From assembly GCA_963745945.1 (NCBI GenBank), contig CAVUZG010000004.1:620001-684000 (forward strand): a stretch of 64,000 nucleotides of DNA, in the 5' to 3' direction. This document shows, in pieces, positions 8,037-17,255 of this stretch. The stretch comes from DATFVA01 sp963745945. GTDB taxonomy: Bacteria; Bacteroidota; Ignavibacteria; Ignavibacteriales; Ignavibacteriaceae. The notes under the pieces are model-generated. The model was not told the DNA's origin. It worked only from the letters and a program-made list of their open reading frames with translations, and did not search any database. Both the position numbers and the translations under genes were made by a program. Numbering within the stretch: the stretch's first letter is position 1; each line of letters starts with the position of its first letter.

Positions 8037-9419
8037 TTATAAATGAGGAATAATTCCGTTTTCTTCATCCTGATCAGCGGGATGATCCAGGGTTGGTTGA
8101 TAAGCTTTGTTCGTTTCAGTTGCTGCCAGTGCAAACTTTCCATTCTCCAGATTCTTATATAATCTGTCATTTTCAATTATATAATAAAACTGTTTCCTGA
8201 ATTCCTCTAAAGAAATACCGCAGGTAGCGGCATACTTGGCAAGTTCATGAGGATCTTCAAAATCCGCCTGGTTTAATCTAAGCATATATCTTCGTGCTAT
8301 ATAAAATGATTCTGAAGACGGATCAACCATCCTGACTTTGGTTTTTTGAGTTATAGGATCAAGAATATCCTTAAAATATAAAGGGACAAAATGACCATTC
8401 TGAATTGAAACCATAGCTCCTGATCCTTCATTCAGTATAAACTGGGAAGCCGAAAATCCCAAATCCCTGGTATATTCCATATCAAAAGGAATAGGATCAG
8501 CGCAACGCAATTCGTATCCGATATTTTTTGCAACAATTGTTGCTTTCAGGTTAAACTGTCTTAGTTTTTCCTGAACTTTATACTTTAAGATTTCACCAAA
8601 GTTAATTTCTGCAATCCTGATATTATCGTGTGCATCTCGTTCAACATCTACCAGGGCTTGTAGATCATCTTCGGCAAGATGTTCAACCAATCCCTCAGCC
8701 AAAATTGCAACTCCATCAGTTTTTCCATAACTCATCCTCTTTACAATTGCTCCAACGAGTACATCTACCATATGAGAAAGTTTTATCGTCGGACCAGGAA
8801 ATTCTTCAGGTATTACAGTTAATGTAGATCCGGCAGCTTTTCCAATTCCAAGAGCCAGATGTCCGGCTTTCCTTCCCATAGAAACGACAAAATACCACCT
8901 CGAAGTCGTCTGGGCATCAACCATTAGGTTTTTTACTATCTCTACACCTATATGCCTGGCAGTTTGAAATCCGAAAGTTGGAATGCCATGCGGTAAATCA
9001 AGATCGTTATCAATTGTTTTAGGAACATGAACAACTTTAATTCTGCCGGCTGCCATTTCATCAACCTTCAGCGCGCTATAAGCAGTATCATCTCCACCTA
9101 TAGTGATAAGTTTGTCTACATTTAATCTTAAAAGAGAAGTAACGGTATTTTCCAGATGTTTCTTTTCTTTAGTTGGATTAGCTCTCGATATTCCGATATA
9201 GGATCCACCGCTGAAATGAATCCGGCTGACATTTTGAATGGTTAAATTTTTTATGTGAGAAATATCCCCTTCCATAAGCCATTTAAATCCATCTCTTATT
9301 CCAATAACATCTATTCCTTCAAGGCCAGCTCTTATTGTAGCGGCACCAATAACACTGTTAATTCCGGGGGCGGGACCTCCTCCAACAAGGATAGCTAATT
9401 TTTTGGGTGCAATAGACAT
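8037..9419 (-). CDS. 6-phosphofructokinase, PPi-dependent type signature
   Basis: This 460-residue protein of the PfkA superfamily phosphorylates fructose 6-phosphate in glycolysis. The nucleotide/phosphate loop has GGGPAPG at 13-19. At the two positions that separate ATP- from PPi-dependent enzymes it has GGDD at 108-111 (ATP enzymes have GGDG) and PKTIDND at 133-139 (Lys rather than Gly). Both are the PPi-type residues, so pyrophosphate is the likely phosphoryl donor and the step may be reversible. The length fits the long PPi-PFK group. AAAGGAG lies about 9 bases before the ATG. The donor is predicted from two residues, not shown. Confidence 0.88.
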   Translation of the reverse strand: MSIAPKKLAILVGGGPAPGINSVIGAATIRAGLEGIDVIGIRDGFKWLMEGDISHIKNLTIQNVSRIHFSGGSYIGISRANPTKEKKHLENTVTSLLRLNVDKLITIGGDDTAYSALKVDEMAAGRIKVVHVPKTIDNDLDLPHGIPTFGFQTARHIGVEIVKNLMVDAQTTSRWYFVVSMGRKAGHLALGIGKAAGSTLTVIPEEFPGPTIKLSHMVDVLVGAIVKRMSYGKTDGVAILAEGLVEHLAEDDLQALVDVERDAHDNIRIAEINFGEILKYKVQEKLRQFNLKATIVAKNIGYELRCADPIPFDMEYTRDLGFSASQFILNEGSGAMVSIQNGHFVPLYFKDILDPITQKTKVRMVDPSSESFYIARRYMLRLNQADFEDPHELAKYAATCGISLEEFRKQFYYIIENDRLYKNLENGKFALAATETNKAYQPTLDHPADQDEENGIIPHL

Positions 9420-9455
9420 CTGATCGAACTCCTTTGAATATACGTCTTCTGGATA

Positions 9456-11639
9456 TTACAGTACTTTAAGTTTTGCAAATTTCAGCATTAATTGTTTTAC
9501 ATTGTTACCCTCAAATATAACGGTAGCTTTCTGCATATCGCCTGAACCGGTAACCTGAGTAACTCTTCCCAATCCAAATTTTTCATGCATTACTTTACTA
9601 CCGGGTCTTAAAGATTTATTATCCTGGTTAAAATCCTCATAATCCATATTCTCAAAATATTCGTAATACATTTCTTTCTTCGATTTACGATTTGAAGATT
9701 TTCTTCCAATACCACCATTTACCTCAGTAACTGTACTGGGTTCAAGTTCATCAATAAATCTTGAACGACTCTGATAGGCTACTTCACCAAAACGATAACG
9801 TGATCTTGCATGAGAGATATAAACTTTTTGCTTAGCTCTTGTAACTGCCACATAAAAAAGTCGTCGCTCCTCCTCAACCGTTGCTTCTGTACTGAATCTA
9901 TTCGAAAGCGGAAAAATATCTTCTTCGCATCCGGTGACAAATACGATTGGGAATTCCAGTCCTTTAGCGCTGTGAATTGTCATCATGGTTACAAGATTTT
10001 TTTCTCCCTCGTACATATCAATATCCGCAACCAGGGAAACATCTTCAAGATATTGTTCTAATTTTGCGTCATCATTTGAATTTGAAAAATCGCTGAGAGC
10101 TGATAACAGTTCGTTTATATTTTCCCATCTCGCAAGTGATTCCGGGGTACGTTCTTCTTTGAATATTCTTAAAATACCCAATTCATCCACCAAAGCACGT
10201 GATAACTCTCCTACTGATAACTTATCCTTAAGCTCTATGTATTTATCAAGAAGGACTTTAAATCCTTTTACATTTTTTTGAATTCTTTCTTTTATATCTA
10301 TAACCTCAAAAACCCTTGTCATAGTTTCAAACATTGATATTTCATGTTTACGCGCAAAATTAATCATCCTTTTAATCGTTGTACTACCGATTCCCCTCTG
10401 CGGAAAATTCATTATTCGCAATAAACTTTCTTCATCTTCCTGATTTGCGATCACTCTTAGATAAGCAACAATATCTTTCACTTCTTTTCTTTTATAAAAC
10501 TCAACTCCACCTACTATTGTATAAGGTATTTTTTCGCGTCTGAATATATCTTCCAAAGCACGCGATTGTGCATTAGTTCTGTATAAAATTCCAAAGTCTT
10601 TGAGTGATAATTTCTTTTTAGAAATTTCATGTTTAATGAATTTTGCAATCTGATACGCTTCATCTTTTTCATCAGCACATTTTACCAGTGTAAGCAATTC
10701 ACCATCGTTATTTTCTGTCCATAAGGTTTTTATGAGCTGTGTTTTATTGTTTTTAATTACTGAATCCGCAGCAGCAAGAATATTTTTTGTTGATCTGTAG
10801 TTCTGCTCAAGTTTAAAAATCTTCTGCTTTGGAAAATCCTTCTGAAAATCAGCCATATTACCAATGTTGGCGCCTCTCCAGCTATAAATACTCTGGGCAT
10901 CATCTCCCACAACTGAAATCTTTCCATCCTTGGAGACAAGAAGTTTTACAAGTTCATACTGTGCCTTATTTGTATCCTGAAATTCATCAACCAACAAATA
11001 GCTGAATTTCTTTTTGTACTTTGCCAGAATTTTTGGATTTGCATTGAACATTTCAATTGGTTTCAGAAGAAGGTCCTCAAAATCCATTGAGTTATTAATT
11101 ACAAGCCTTTTCTGATATTCATCATAAATATCGGCTATCTTTTCTTCGATGAATTCGCCTTTATGCTTTTTCCGGAATTCAGCAGGCATTACCATGTGAT
11201 TTTTCATGAAACTTATTCTATGGCGTACTGAATTTGGTGTGATTGAATCAAGTTCAATGTTCAAATTAGAAATGATATTCTGCACCAGTGAATGAGAATC
11301 CTCAGCATCATAAATTGAAAAATTACTTTCGTAATTAATATTTTTAGATTCGATTCTGAGAATCCTGGCAAAGATTGAATGAAATGTTCCCATCCAAAGT
11401 GAATTTGCCTTATTACCAATTAACTCCTTTATTCTCCCTTTCATTTCATTAGCTGCTTTGTTTGTAAAAGTTAAAGCAAGTATTGAATCGGGTGAATATC
11501 CGTGGTCGATCAGGTAAGCGATTTTATATGTTAGTACTTTGGTTTTCCCGGATCCGGCACCTGCAACAATCATCTGGGGACCTTTATCATACTCAACAGC
11601 TTGTCTTTGTTCTTTATTTAATTCTTTTAAGTTTACCAT
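9456..11639 (-). CDS. UvrD/PcrA-type DNA helicase (superfamily 1A)
   Basis: This ATP-dependent 3'-5' DNA helicase acts in repair and removal of stalled complexes. All SF1A motifs are visible: Q motif LNKEQRQAV, Walker A AGAGSGKT, VDEFQDTN, GDDAQSIYSWRGA, QNYRSTKNIL, TIHSAKGLEFP and VAVTRAK. The C-terminus has a PcrA-type basic tail (KVMHEKFGLGRV). The frame extends to a TTG at 11699, but I prefer the ATG at 11639, giving 727 residues. The next residues, NLKELNKEQRQ, are the normal N-terminus, and a possible -7 element TATATTTG (minus strand, 11664-11671) lies between the two starts. Confidence 0.93.
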   Translation of the reverse strand: MVNLKELNKEQRQAVEYDKGPQMIVAGAGSGKTKVLTYKIAYLIDHGYSPDSILALTFTNKAANEMKGRIKELIGNKANSLWMGTFHSIFARILRIESKNINYESNFSIYDAEDSHSLVQNIISNLNIELDSITPNSVRHRISFMKNHMVMPAEFRKKHKGEFIEEKIADIYDEYQKRLVINNSMDFEDLLLKPIEMFNANPKILAKYKKKFSYLLVDEFQDTNKAQYELVKLLVSKDGKISVVGDDAQSIYSWRGANIGNMADFQKDFPKQKIFKLEQNYRSTKNILAAADSVIKNNKTQLIKTLWTENNDGELLTLVKCADEKDEAYQIAKFIKHEISKKKLSLKDFGILYRTNAQSRALEDIFRREKIPYTIVGGVEFYKRKEVKDIVAYLRVIANQEDEESLLRIMNFPQRGIGSTTIKRMINFARKHEISMFETMTRVFEVIDIKERIQKNVKGFKVLLDKYIELKDKLSVGELSRALVDELGILRIFKEERTPESLARWENINELLSALSDFSNSNDDAKLEQYLEDVSLVADIDMYEGEKNLVTMMTIHSAKGLEFPIVFVTGCEEDIFPLSNRFSTEATVEEERRLFYVAVTRAKQKVYISHARSRYRFGEVAYQSRSRFIDELEPSTVTEVNGGIGRKSSNRKSKKEMYYEYFENMDYEDFNQDNKSLRPGSKVMHEKFGLGRVTQVTGSGDMQKATVIFEGNNVKQLMLKFAKLKVL

Positions 11640-11766
11640 ACTTCCATTCTGATTTTTAAGATGCAAATATAAATATTTGAAGTTCGAATAAAAAGGCAAG
11701 AAAAAAGTAAGACGTGTAATTGATTAATTTGTCTAACAATTAATATTCATCCTGAATTAAACCAGG

Positions 11767-11796
11767 TTGAAACACATATAACTACCTTGCTATAAT
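11767..11796 (+). promoter_or_regulatory. Predicted sigma-70-like promoter upstream of TonB receptor gene
   Basis: TTGAAA (11767-11772), an 18-base spacer and TATAAT (11791-11796). It would give a leader of about 130 bases before the ATG at 11934. It lies in the divergent intergenic region between the helicase and the receptor. It does not match the TAnnTTTG form seen at other genes here, so it is less certain. Confidence 0.4.
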
Positions 11797-11933
11797 TAAT
11801 GATTTGGCTTAATTTAAGTTCTCGATTATTTTAATATGGATTGGGTCATATCAATAAGAATTAGTTTGGACTTCAATCACTTCTAGAAAATATTAACTAA
11901 AATGGTACCGGCGATACTTTCCAGACAAATCAA

Positions 11934-14165
11934 ATGAAAAAATTTTCCGTACTTTGTTCTTTCTTACTATTGTCTATTAATGTTATCATCAATGCACAAT
12001 CCGGGACTTTACGTGGTTTTGTAACTGATTCACTCTCAGGTGAAGCTCTGCCTTATTCAAATATTTTGGTTGAAGGAACTGCACTCGGCGCATCTGCGGA
12101 TTTAAGAGGCAATTTTACAATCACAGGGATCCCCTCAAACAAAGAATACACGGTTAGAATTACATACATCGGATATTCACCTAAATATATTATTGTAGAA
12201 ATTAAAACCGATCAGGTAACACAGGTTAAAGTTGAGCTTAGTGAAAGCGCGTTAAAATTTCAGGAGATTGAAAAAATAGGAGAAAAAGTTCATAGACCTA
12301 ATGAGACAGATTTAGGGCTGCAAAAACTTACAATACGGGAAATAGAAATGCTGCCTAAAGGAGTGGAAACAGATATATTCCGCTCGCTTCAATTTTTACC
12401 CGGAGTACAATCTACCGGTGATGTTTCTGCCCGTTACTATGTCAGGGGCGGTGCAAGTAATCAGAATCTTGTATTATTAAATGGAGTACCAATATACAAT
12501 CCCTTTCACGCCCTGGGATTATTCAGCATAATTGACCCCGAAATGATTAATGCGGTTGAGTTCTACAAAGGAGGATTTACTGCTGAATACGGCGGAAGAT
12601 TATCCTCTGTATTAAATCTGATTACCAAAGATGGAAATAAAAACCGTTACAGTGGTAACGGAACTCTTAGCTTCCTCACGGGAAAGGCTGCTGTTGAAGG
12701 TCCGATTCCGGGTGGTTCGTTTATGATAACCGGGAGGAAGAGTCTTTTTGATAAAGTATTAAAGAGATTTATTAATTATAAAGATGCACCTTTCAGTTTT
12801 TATGATTTATCCGGAAAAGTAAACTACGCAAGTTCAGATACCAAAAGTCTTACCAAGTTTTCATTACAAGGTTTTAACAGCCATGATGCTCTGACTAATG
12901 ATGATCCTACGAAAGCTGATTATAGCTGGACAAATAATTTGTACGGTTTGTATTGGTTTCAGGCATGGGAAAATGTTCCAATTTATTCTGAAACAAGTTT
13001 TTCTGTAAGCTCTTTCGATGGTGCGATTATTCCCAATTTGAGCAATGCAAAAGAAAGAAGTAATACAATCAACGATGTTACTCTGAAAACAGATTTCACA
13101 AATGTATATGAAAGCCGTGATGAAATTAAAATCGGGTATAAATTAAAATCAGTAAAAACGGATTACAATTATGAAAACCTTCAGGGAAATAAATCAGCCT
13201 TATCTGAAAAGGCACTTCAATTCAGTCTGTATGCAAAGTACAGGTTCCTCCGGTTTGAAAGTTTCGGTGCGGACATAGGAACCAGGATAAATTTATTATC
13301 ACTTACTCACCAACACGCTCCTGTTTTTGAACCAAGAATTAATCTTACATATGCTATTTTCCCCTGGCTTATGCTAAAAGGTGCATGGGGAATTTATACA
13401 CAGGAATTAATAACCTTAACAAATGAAAATGAAATTATCTCGCTATTTGAACCCTGGACTATAGTACCTGGATATCTTCAGGTTCCTGAGGCAATTCATT
13501 ATGTAGCAGGTCTTGAAGTAAATATGGCAAATGGATTTACTTTCAATACAGAGGTTTATTATAAAGATTTAAAAAGAACCGTTGAATTAAATCCTGATAA
13601 GGCGGATGATCGTGATCCTGATTTTGTGCAGGCAAGCGGGGAATCTTACGGAGCTGAATTTATGCTCAAGTTTAAAAATAATTTTATTCAGTTTACTTCA
13701 TCCTATTCACTTAGCTGGGCATACAGAAATATCAATGGTTGGATTTCCTACCCGAGATATGATTCAAGAAATGCGATAAACTCCAGCCTGATATTAAGTT
13801 TTGGATCCGGTTGGGAGGCAAGCCTTAGCTGGTTCTTTAATTCGGGGCTGCCTTTTACCAAGATTGTTGGATACTACGACAAACTATATTTTGACGATTT
13901 ATTTTATTCCCCGGGTGGTTTATATGGTTACTATCAGCCTTACACGCTCTTAGGTGATCCTAATCTCGGCAGACTTCCTACTTATCATAGAATGGACATA
14001 GGTATTACTAAAAAATTCAGTATAGGATTTACAAAAATAGAAGTAAGCGGAAATATATTGAATGTATATGATCGAAAAAATATCTTTTACTTTGAAAGAG
14101 ATACTGGTAAACGTGTAAATATGCTTCCCATATTACCTACTGCTTCAGTACGGATTGAAATATGA
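11934..14165 (+). CDS. TonB-dependent receptor with carboxypeptidase-regulatory-like domain
   Basis: This 743-residue outer-membrane protein has a signal peptide (residues 1-21, ending NAQ). A CarboxypepD_reg-like beta-sandwich follows at about 25-110 (GTLRGFVTD, LPYSNILVEG). The plug domain covers about 125-230 (YYVRGGASNQNLVLLNGVPIYNP, EYGGRLSSVLN), and a 22-strand-type barrel ends in aromatic/hydrophobic VRIEI. Such receptors import ligands such as siderophores, glycans or peptides using TonB energy; the ligand is unknown. The next gene starts 4 bases before this stop codon (ATGA overlap). It encodes a DUF4249 lipoprotein, a common partner of this receptor subtype in Bacteroidota. Confidence 0.9.
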   Translation: MKKFSVLCSFLLLSINVIINAQSGTLRGFVTDSLSGEALPYSNILVEGTALGASADLRGNFTITGIPSNKEYTVRITYIGYSPKYIIVEIKTDQVTQVKVELSESALKFQEIEKIGEKVHRPNETDLGLQKLTIREIEMLPKGVETDIFRSLQFLPGVQSTGDVSARYYVRGGASNQNLVLLNGVPIYNPFHALGLFSIIDPEMINAVEFYKGGFTAEYGGRLSSVLNLITKDGNKNRYSGNGTLSFLTGKAAVEGPIPGGSFMITGRKSLFDKVLKRFINYKDAPFSFYDLSGKVNYASSDTKSLTKFSLQGFNSHDALTNDDPTKADYSWTNNLYGLYWFQAWENVPIYSETSFSVSSFDGAIIPNLSNAKERSNTINDVTLKTDFTNVYESRDEIKIGYKLKSVKTDYNYENLQGNKSALSEKALQFSLYAKYRFLRFESFGADIGTRINLLSLTHQHAPVFEPRINLTYAIFPWLMLKGAWGIYTQELITLTNENEIISLFEPWTIVPGYLQVPEAIHYVAGLEVNMANGFTFNTEVYYKDLKRTVELNPDKADDRDPDFVQASGESYGAEFMLKFKNNFIQFTSSYSLSWAYRNINGWISYPRYDSRNAINSSLILSFGSGWEASLSWFFNSGLPFTKIVGYYDKLYFDDLFYSPGGLYGYYQPYTLLGDPNLGRLPTYHRMDIGITKKFSIGFTKIEVSGNILNVYDRKNIFYFERDTGKRVNMLPILPTASVRIEI

Positions 14166-15146
14166 AAAAAGCCGGTATAATAATATTCGTTATAATTTCT
14201 GTAATGATCAATTACTCTTGTGAGGAAAATTTTAGTCCCAAAGGGGACTTTCAACAGAAGTATATTCTGAACTGTATAATCCGGGGAGATACCTCATTAC
14301 AAACAGCAACAATTACCAAAACCTACAATGTTGACGGATACGATCCTTACGCAAATCACAATGATCCGTTTTTAGACAAAGCATTTATCAGGATTTGGGT
14401 TGGAGATAGTGTCTATTTTATGAAAGACAGCAGCATTGCCAGAACAGATACTTCAAGATATAAAGGACCAATTCATTTCTTTTATCTGAATAATTTTCAA
14501 CCGGATGCTATTAATGAACATGGATATAGAAGCCATACTGCCGGACGGGAAAACGCTTAGTGCGCAAACTACTTTACCCGATGCTGTAGCCTGGAATCTG
14601 ACTAATATTGACAGCACTGATTCTAATTCGTATCGAATTCCGTCCTTATCCAATGACTACTTTTCATTCAGATGGTACCAGGGATCTTCGTTAGGCTGGT
14701 ATCTCCCAAGATATTATATAGTTTATACAAAACTTGTTAATGGAGCGGAAGAAAGACATGAAATTCTTGTTCCTGAAGCATATGAAAATACAGGAAATAA
14801 AATAGAGCCGGTTTATCCCTCTCCTACAAAAAATCTTGCTTTAAATATTCAAAATTATTCATTGGATTCTGTGTTTACACAAATTTCAGCCGGGGATCCT
14901 AATAAATCGCATTATAAAATATACGGTGGTGTGTTGGAATTACTTGTCTTCGATGAGAATCTTTCAAAATATTACTCGAGCACCAATGGTTTTTTAGATG
15001 ATTATACAATCAGGCTGGATGAAACTGATTTTACAAATGTGCAGGGTGGGTTGGGAATTTTTGGTTCTTATCTTAAACAAAAAAGAGGATCAAAGATTGA
15101 TGCGGACTATATAAGCTCATATGGATATATACCGGCAAATCCTTAA
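14162..15146 (+). pseudogene. DUF4249-type lipoprotein, interrupted by a +1 frameshift
   Basis: The first part (14162-14560) encodes a lipoprotein signal with Cys in INYSCEEN, then a beta-rich region. The second part continues in another frame to 15146. Dropping the A at 14528 joins GY (14522-14527) to EAILPDGKTLSAQ, the normal core of a DUF4249 protein, and gives a 327-residue product. The total length of 985 bases is 3n+1, consistent with one extra base. DUF4249 lipoproteins are usually encoded next to TonB receptors with a carboxypeptidase-like domain, as here. Whether the gene is really broken or the base is a sequencing error cannot be told from sequence. Confidence 0.8.
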
Positions 15147-15164
15147 TTGAAGAAAAAATATTAT

Positions 15165-16604
15165 ATGAAAATCATCATCAAAATATCTTTACTTTTTATT
15201 TTTAGTCTTTCATTAAATTCTTGTGAAAAGGAAGTTTCGACAAGTCCGCCGGATCCAATTCCTCAGAATTCCGGGAAGTTATTTATAGATTCCAAACCTG
15301 AAGGGGCAAATATTTATCTAAATGGAAAAAACACTGGTTTTAATACACCTGATACTGTTCCCTACCTTGATGGTGGAAGTTATAAGATTACTCTCAAATT
15401 AAATTTATTTAAGGACTCTTCACAAATAGTAACAGTAAGAAAAGATTCTTTAACAAAAATCTTTATGGATTATACCATAAATCCAACAATGAAAGGTTAC
15501 TTGAATGTTGATTCGTATCCACAGGGAGCAACGATAACTGTAAATGATTCCCTAACCGGGAAAGTAACTCCGTTTGAGTTTAATAATGTATTGCCCGATT
15601 CTTACCACGTAATTCTTAAAAAGGTTGGTTACTGGGATTGGAGTTATATCACAGTAGTTAAGACTGGCAGAACATCCCGGATTACAGGTGCGCTTGAGGA
15701 CACTTCTGTGTTCGTCAATTACAGGATGTCAAATTCAAATATACCCACTAATTATCTAAATGGTGTTGTTGTTGATCAGTCTGGTAATAAATGGATTGTT
15801 GATTCATACAGTTTGACAAAGTTCGATGGACAAAACTGGGTTAGTTACGACCCAACTAATTCTGATTATATAGGTGGAAACGTTAATTCAATTTCCGCTT
15901 TCGGAAATGAAATATGGGTGTCTACTGCGAACGGATTAATTATTTATAATAATGGTGTATTCCAAACTATTGATATGCAATCAGGATTGCCTACTAATTA
16001 TGTTTTTTGTGCTTTAAAAGTTAATGATAATGAAATGTGGGTTGGTACCAGCAATGGGCTGTGTTATTATAATGGAGTCTGGACAATTTTTAATAGTTCT
16101 AATTCAGGATTACCACTAAATTCTATAACAGCAATTCAAATTGATAATTCAGGAAATTATTGGATTGGAACTGCCGGTGCGGGAGTGGTGAAATATGATG
16201 GAACAAACTGGATCGTTTACGATTCTGATAATTCCAATCTGCCGGAAAGCAATCGTGTTACTGATATTAAAATTTTAAATGGAACAGAAGTTTGGGTTGG
16301 GTTCAAATCGGTAGGTAATAGTGCAAATGGTGGCAGTGCAAAGTATAATGGTTCTGATTGGGCTTCATTTCAATCTATCCCCAGTAAGGATGTTTTATCA
16401 ATAACTGTTCAAACTCCAGATATTATCTGGCTATGTAACGCAGATAACGGTTTAACAAAATATGAAAACGGAAGCTGGCATACTTATTTGACTTCTAATT
16501 CACGTATCCCTTCCAACAGAATCTTCGGAGTAGCCATAGACCAGAATGGAAATAAATGGATAGCTACTTATGGTGGAGGATTGTCCAAATACAAAGGAAA
16601 TTAA
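15165..16604 (+). CDS. Lipoprotein with two PEGA domains and a WD/Reg_prop-like propeller
   Basis: The frame opens at a TTG directly after the preceding stop (15147), but the ATG at 15165 gives a standard lipoprotein signal with lipobox LNSC, so I use it (479 residues). Two PEGA-type beta domains follow (GKLFIDSKPEGANIYLNG; GYLNVDSYPQGATITVND). The rest is five or more propeller-like repeats with the pattern NxIWVGTxxGLxxYNGxxW, as in two-component regulator propellers. It is probably a surface or periplasmic sensor/scaffold anchored by lipid. It is the last gene of the TonB receptor-DUF4249 unit; the DUF4249 stop and this frame are adjacent. No catalytic motif is seen. Confidence 0.78.
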   Translation: MKIIIKISLLFIFSLSLNSCEKEVSTSPPDPIPQNSGKLFIDSKPEGANIYLNGKNTGFNTPDTVPYLDGGSYKITLKLNLFKDSSQIVTVRKDSLTKIFMDYTINPTMKGYLNVDSYPQGATITVNDSLTGKVTPFEFNNVLPDSYHVILKKVGYWDWSYITVVKTGRTSRITGALEDTSVFVNYRMSNSNIPTNYLNGVVVDQSGNKWIVDSYSLTKFDGQNWVSYDPTNSDYIGGNVNSISAFGNEIWVSTANGLIIYNNGVFQTIDMQSGLPTNYVFCALKVNDNEMWVGTSNGLCYYNGVWTIFNSSNSGLPLNSITAIQIDNSGNYWIGTAGAGVVKYDGTNWIVYDSDNSNLPESNRVTDIKILNGTEVWVGFKSVGNSANGGSAKYNGSDWASFQSIPSKDVLSITVQTPDIIWLCNADNGLTKYENGSWHTYLTSNSRIPSNRIFGVAIDQNGNKWIATYGGGLSKYKGN

Positions 16605-16617
16605 TAACTATTTAAGT

Positions 16618-16648
16618 TTGTTGCCCCACCCTTATTTTCTTAAATTTG
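16618..16648 (+). promoter_or_regulatory. Bacteroidota-type promoter for ferritin
   Basis: TTG (16618-16620, within TTTG), 20 bases, then TAAATTTG (16641-16648), matching the TTTG/TAnnTTTG consensus of Bacteroidota primary sigma factors. The ATG of the ferritin gene is 40 bases downstream and has GAGGG just before it. Confidence 0.6.
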
Positions 16649-16688
16649 AAGATATTATAACAAATCATAATTAATAACGAGGGATATT

Positions 16689-17183
16689 ATGTTAAAAGAT
16701 AAAATCCAGAAGGCATTAAACGCTCAGATGAACTTTGAAATGTCTTCTTCCTATTTATATCTTGCAATGGCTGCATATTTTGAATCAGAAAATCTGAATG
16801 GATTTGCAAAATGGATGAAAGTTCAGTCAGGAGAGGAATATGGTCATGCAATGAAAATATACGGTTATCTAAACCAAAGAAGCGGAAGAGTTAATCTGGC
16901 AGCAATTGATGCCCCAAAAAGTCAATGGAAAGGCGCAACCGAAGTATTTACTGAAACACTTAAACATGAACAAAAAGTAACAGCAGCGATTGATAAACTT
17001 GTTGATCTTGCGGTAACTGAAAAAGATCATGCAACAAATGCTTTCCTTCAGTGGTTTGTCACCGAGCAGGTTGAAGAAGAAGCTACTGCAATGAATATTC
17101 TTGATAAGGTTAAACTAGTAGGAGATAATAAAAACGGGTTGTTCCTTCTTGACAGAGAATTAGGAATGAGAGCAGCCGGTTAG
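16689..17183 (+). CDS. ftnA: Ferritin (bacterial non-haem, FtnA-like)
   Basis: This 164-residue four-helix ferritin oxidises Fe(II) and stores the iron as a mineral core in a 24-mer. The ferroxidase-site residues line up with FtnA of E. coli: E17, E50, H53, E94, Q127 and E130. There is no haem-binding methionine pattern of bacterioferritin. A strong ribosome site (GAGGG) precedes the ATG. It is a single-gene unit with its own promoter (TTG-N20-TAAATTTG) and a strong downstream terminator shared with the convergent nuo operon. Confidence 0.93.
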   Translation: MLKDKIQKALNAQMNFEMSSSYLYLAMAAYFESENLNGFAKWMKVQSGEEYGHAMKIYGYLNQRSGRVNLAAIDAPKSQWKGATEVFTETLKHEQKVTAAIDKLVDLAVTEKDHATNAFLQWFVTEQVEEEATAMNILDKVKLVGDNKNGLFLLDRELGMRAAG

Positions 17184-17207
17184 TATTTTTCTTTTATTTA
17201 AAAAATT

Positions 17208-17235
17208 AAAGGCGATCCAATGATCGCCTTTTTTA
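17208..17235. terminator. Terminator between ferritin and nuoF
   Basis: Stem GGCGATC/GATCGCC (17211-17217 and 17222-17228) with loop CAAT, preceded by AAA and followed by six Ts. It can act in both directions for the convergent ferritin and nuo transcripts, and marks the end of the nuo operon after nuoF. Confidence 0.85.
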
Positions 17236-17255
17236 TTTTGATTTTAAAATTAGAA

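Noticed and set aside
11640..11699. TTG start 20 codons upstream for the UvrD helicase
   Set aside because: The extra residues do not fit the family N-terminus and a -7-like element lies inside them; the ATG at 11639 is better.
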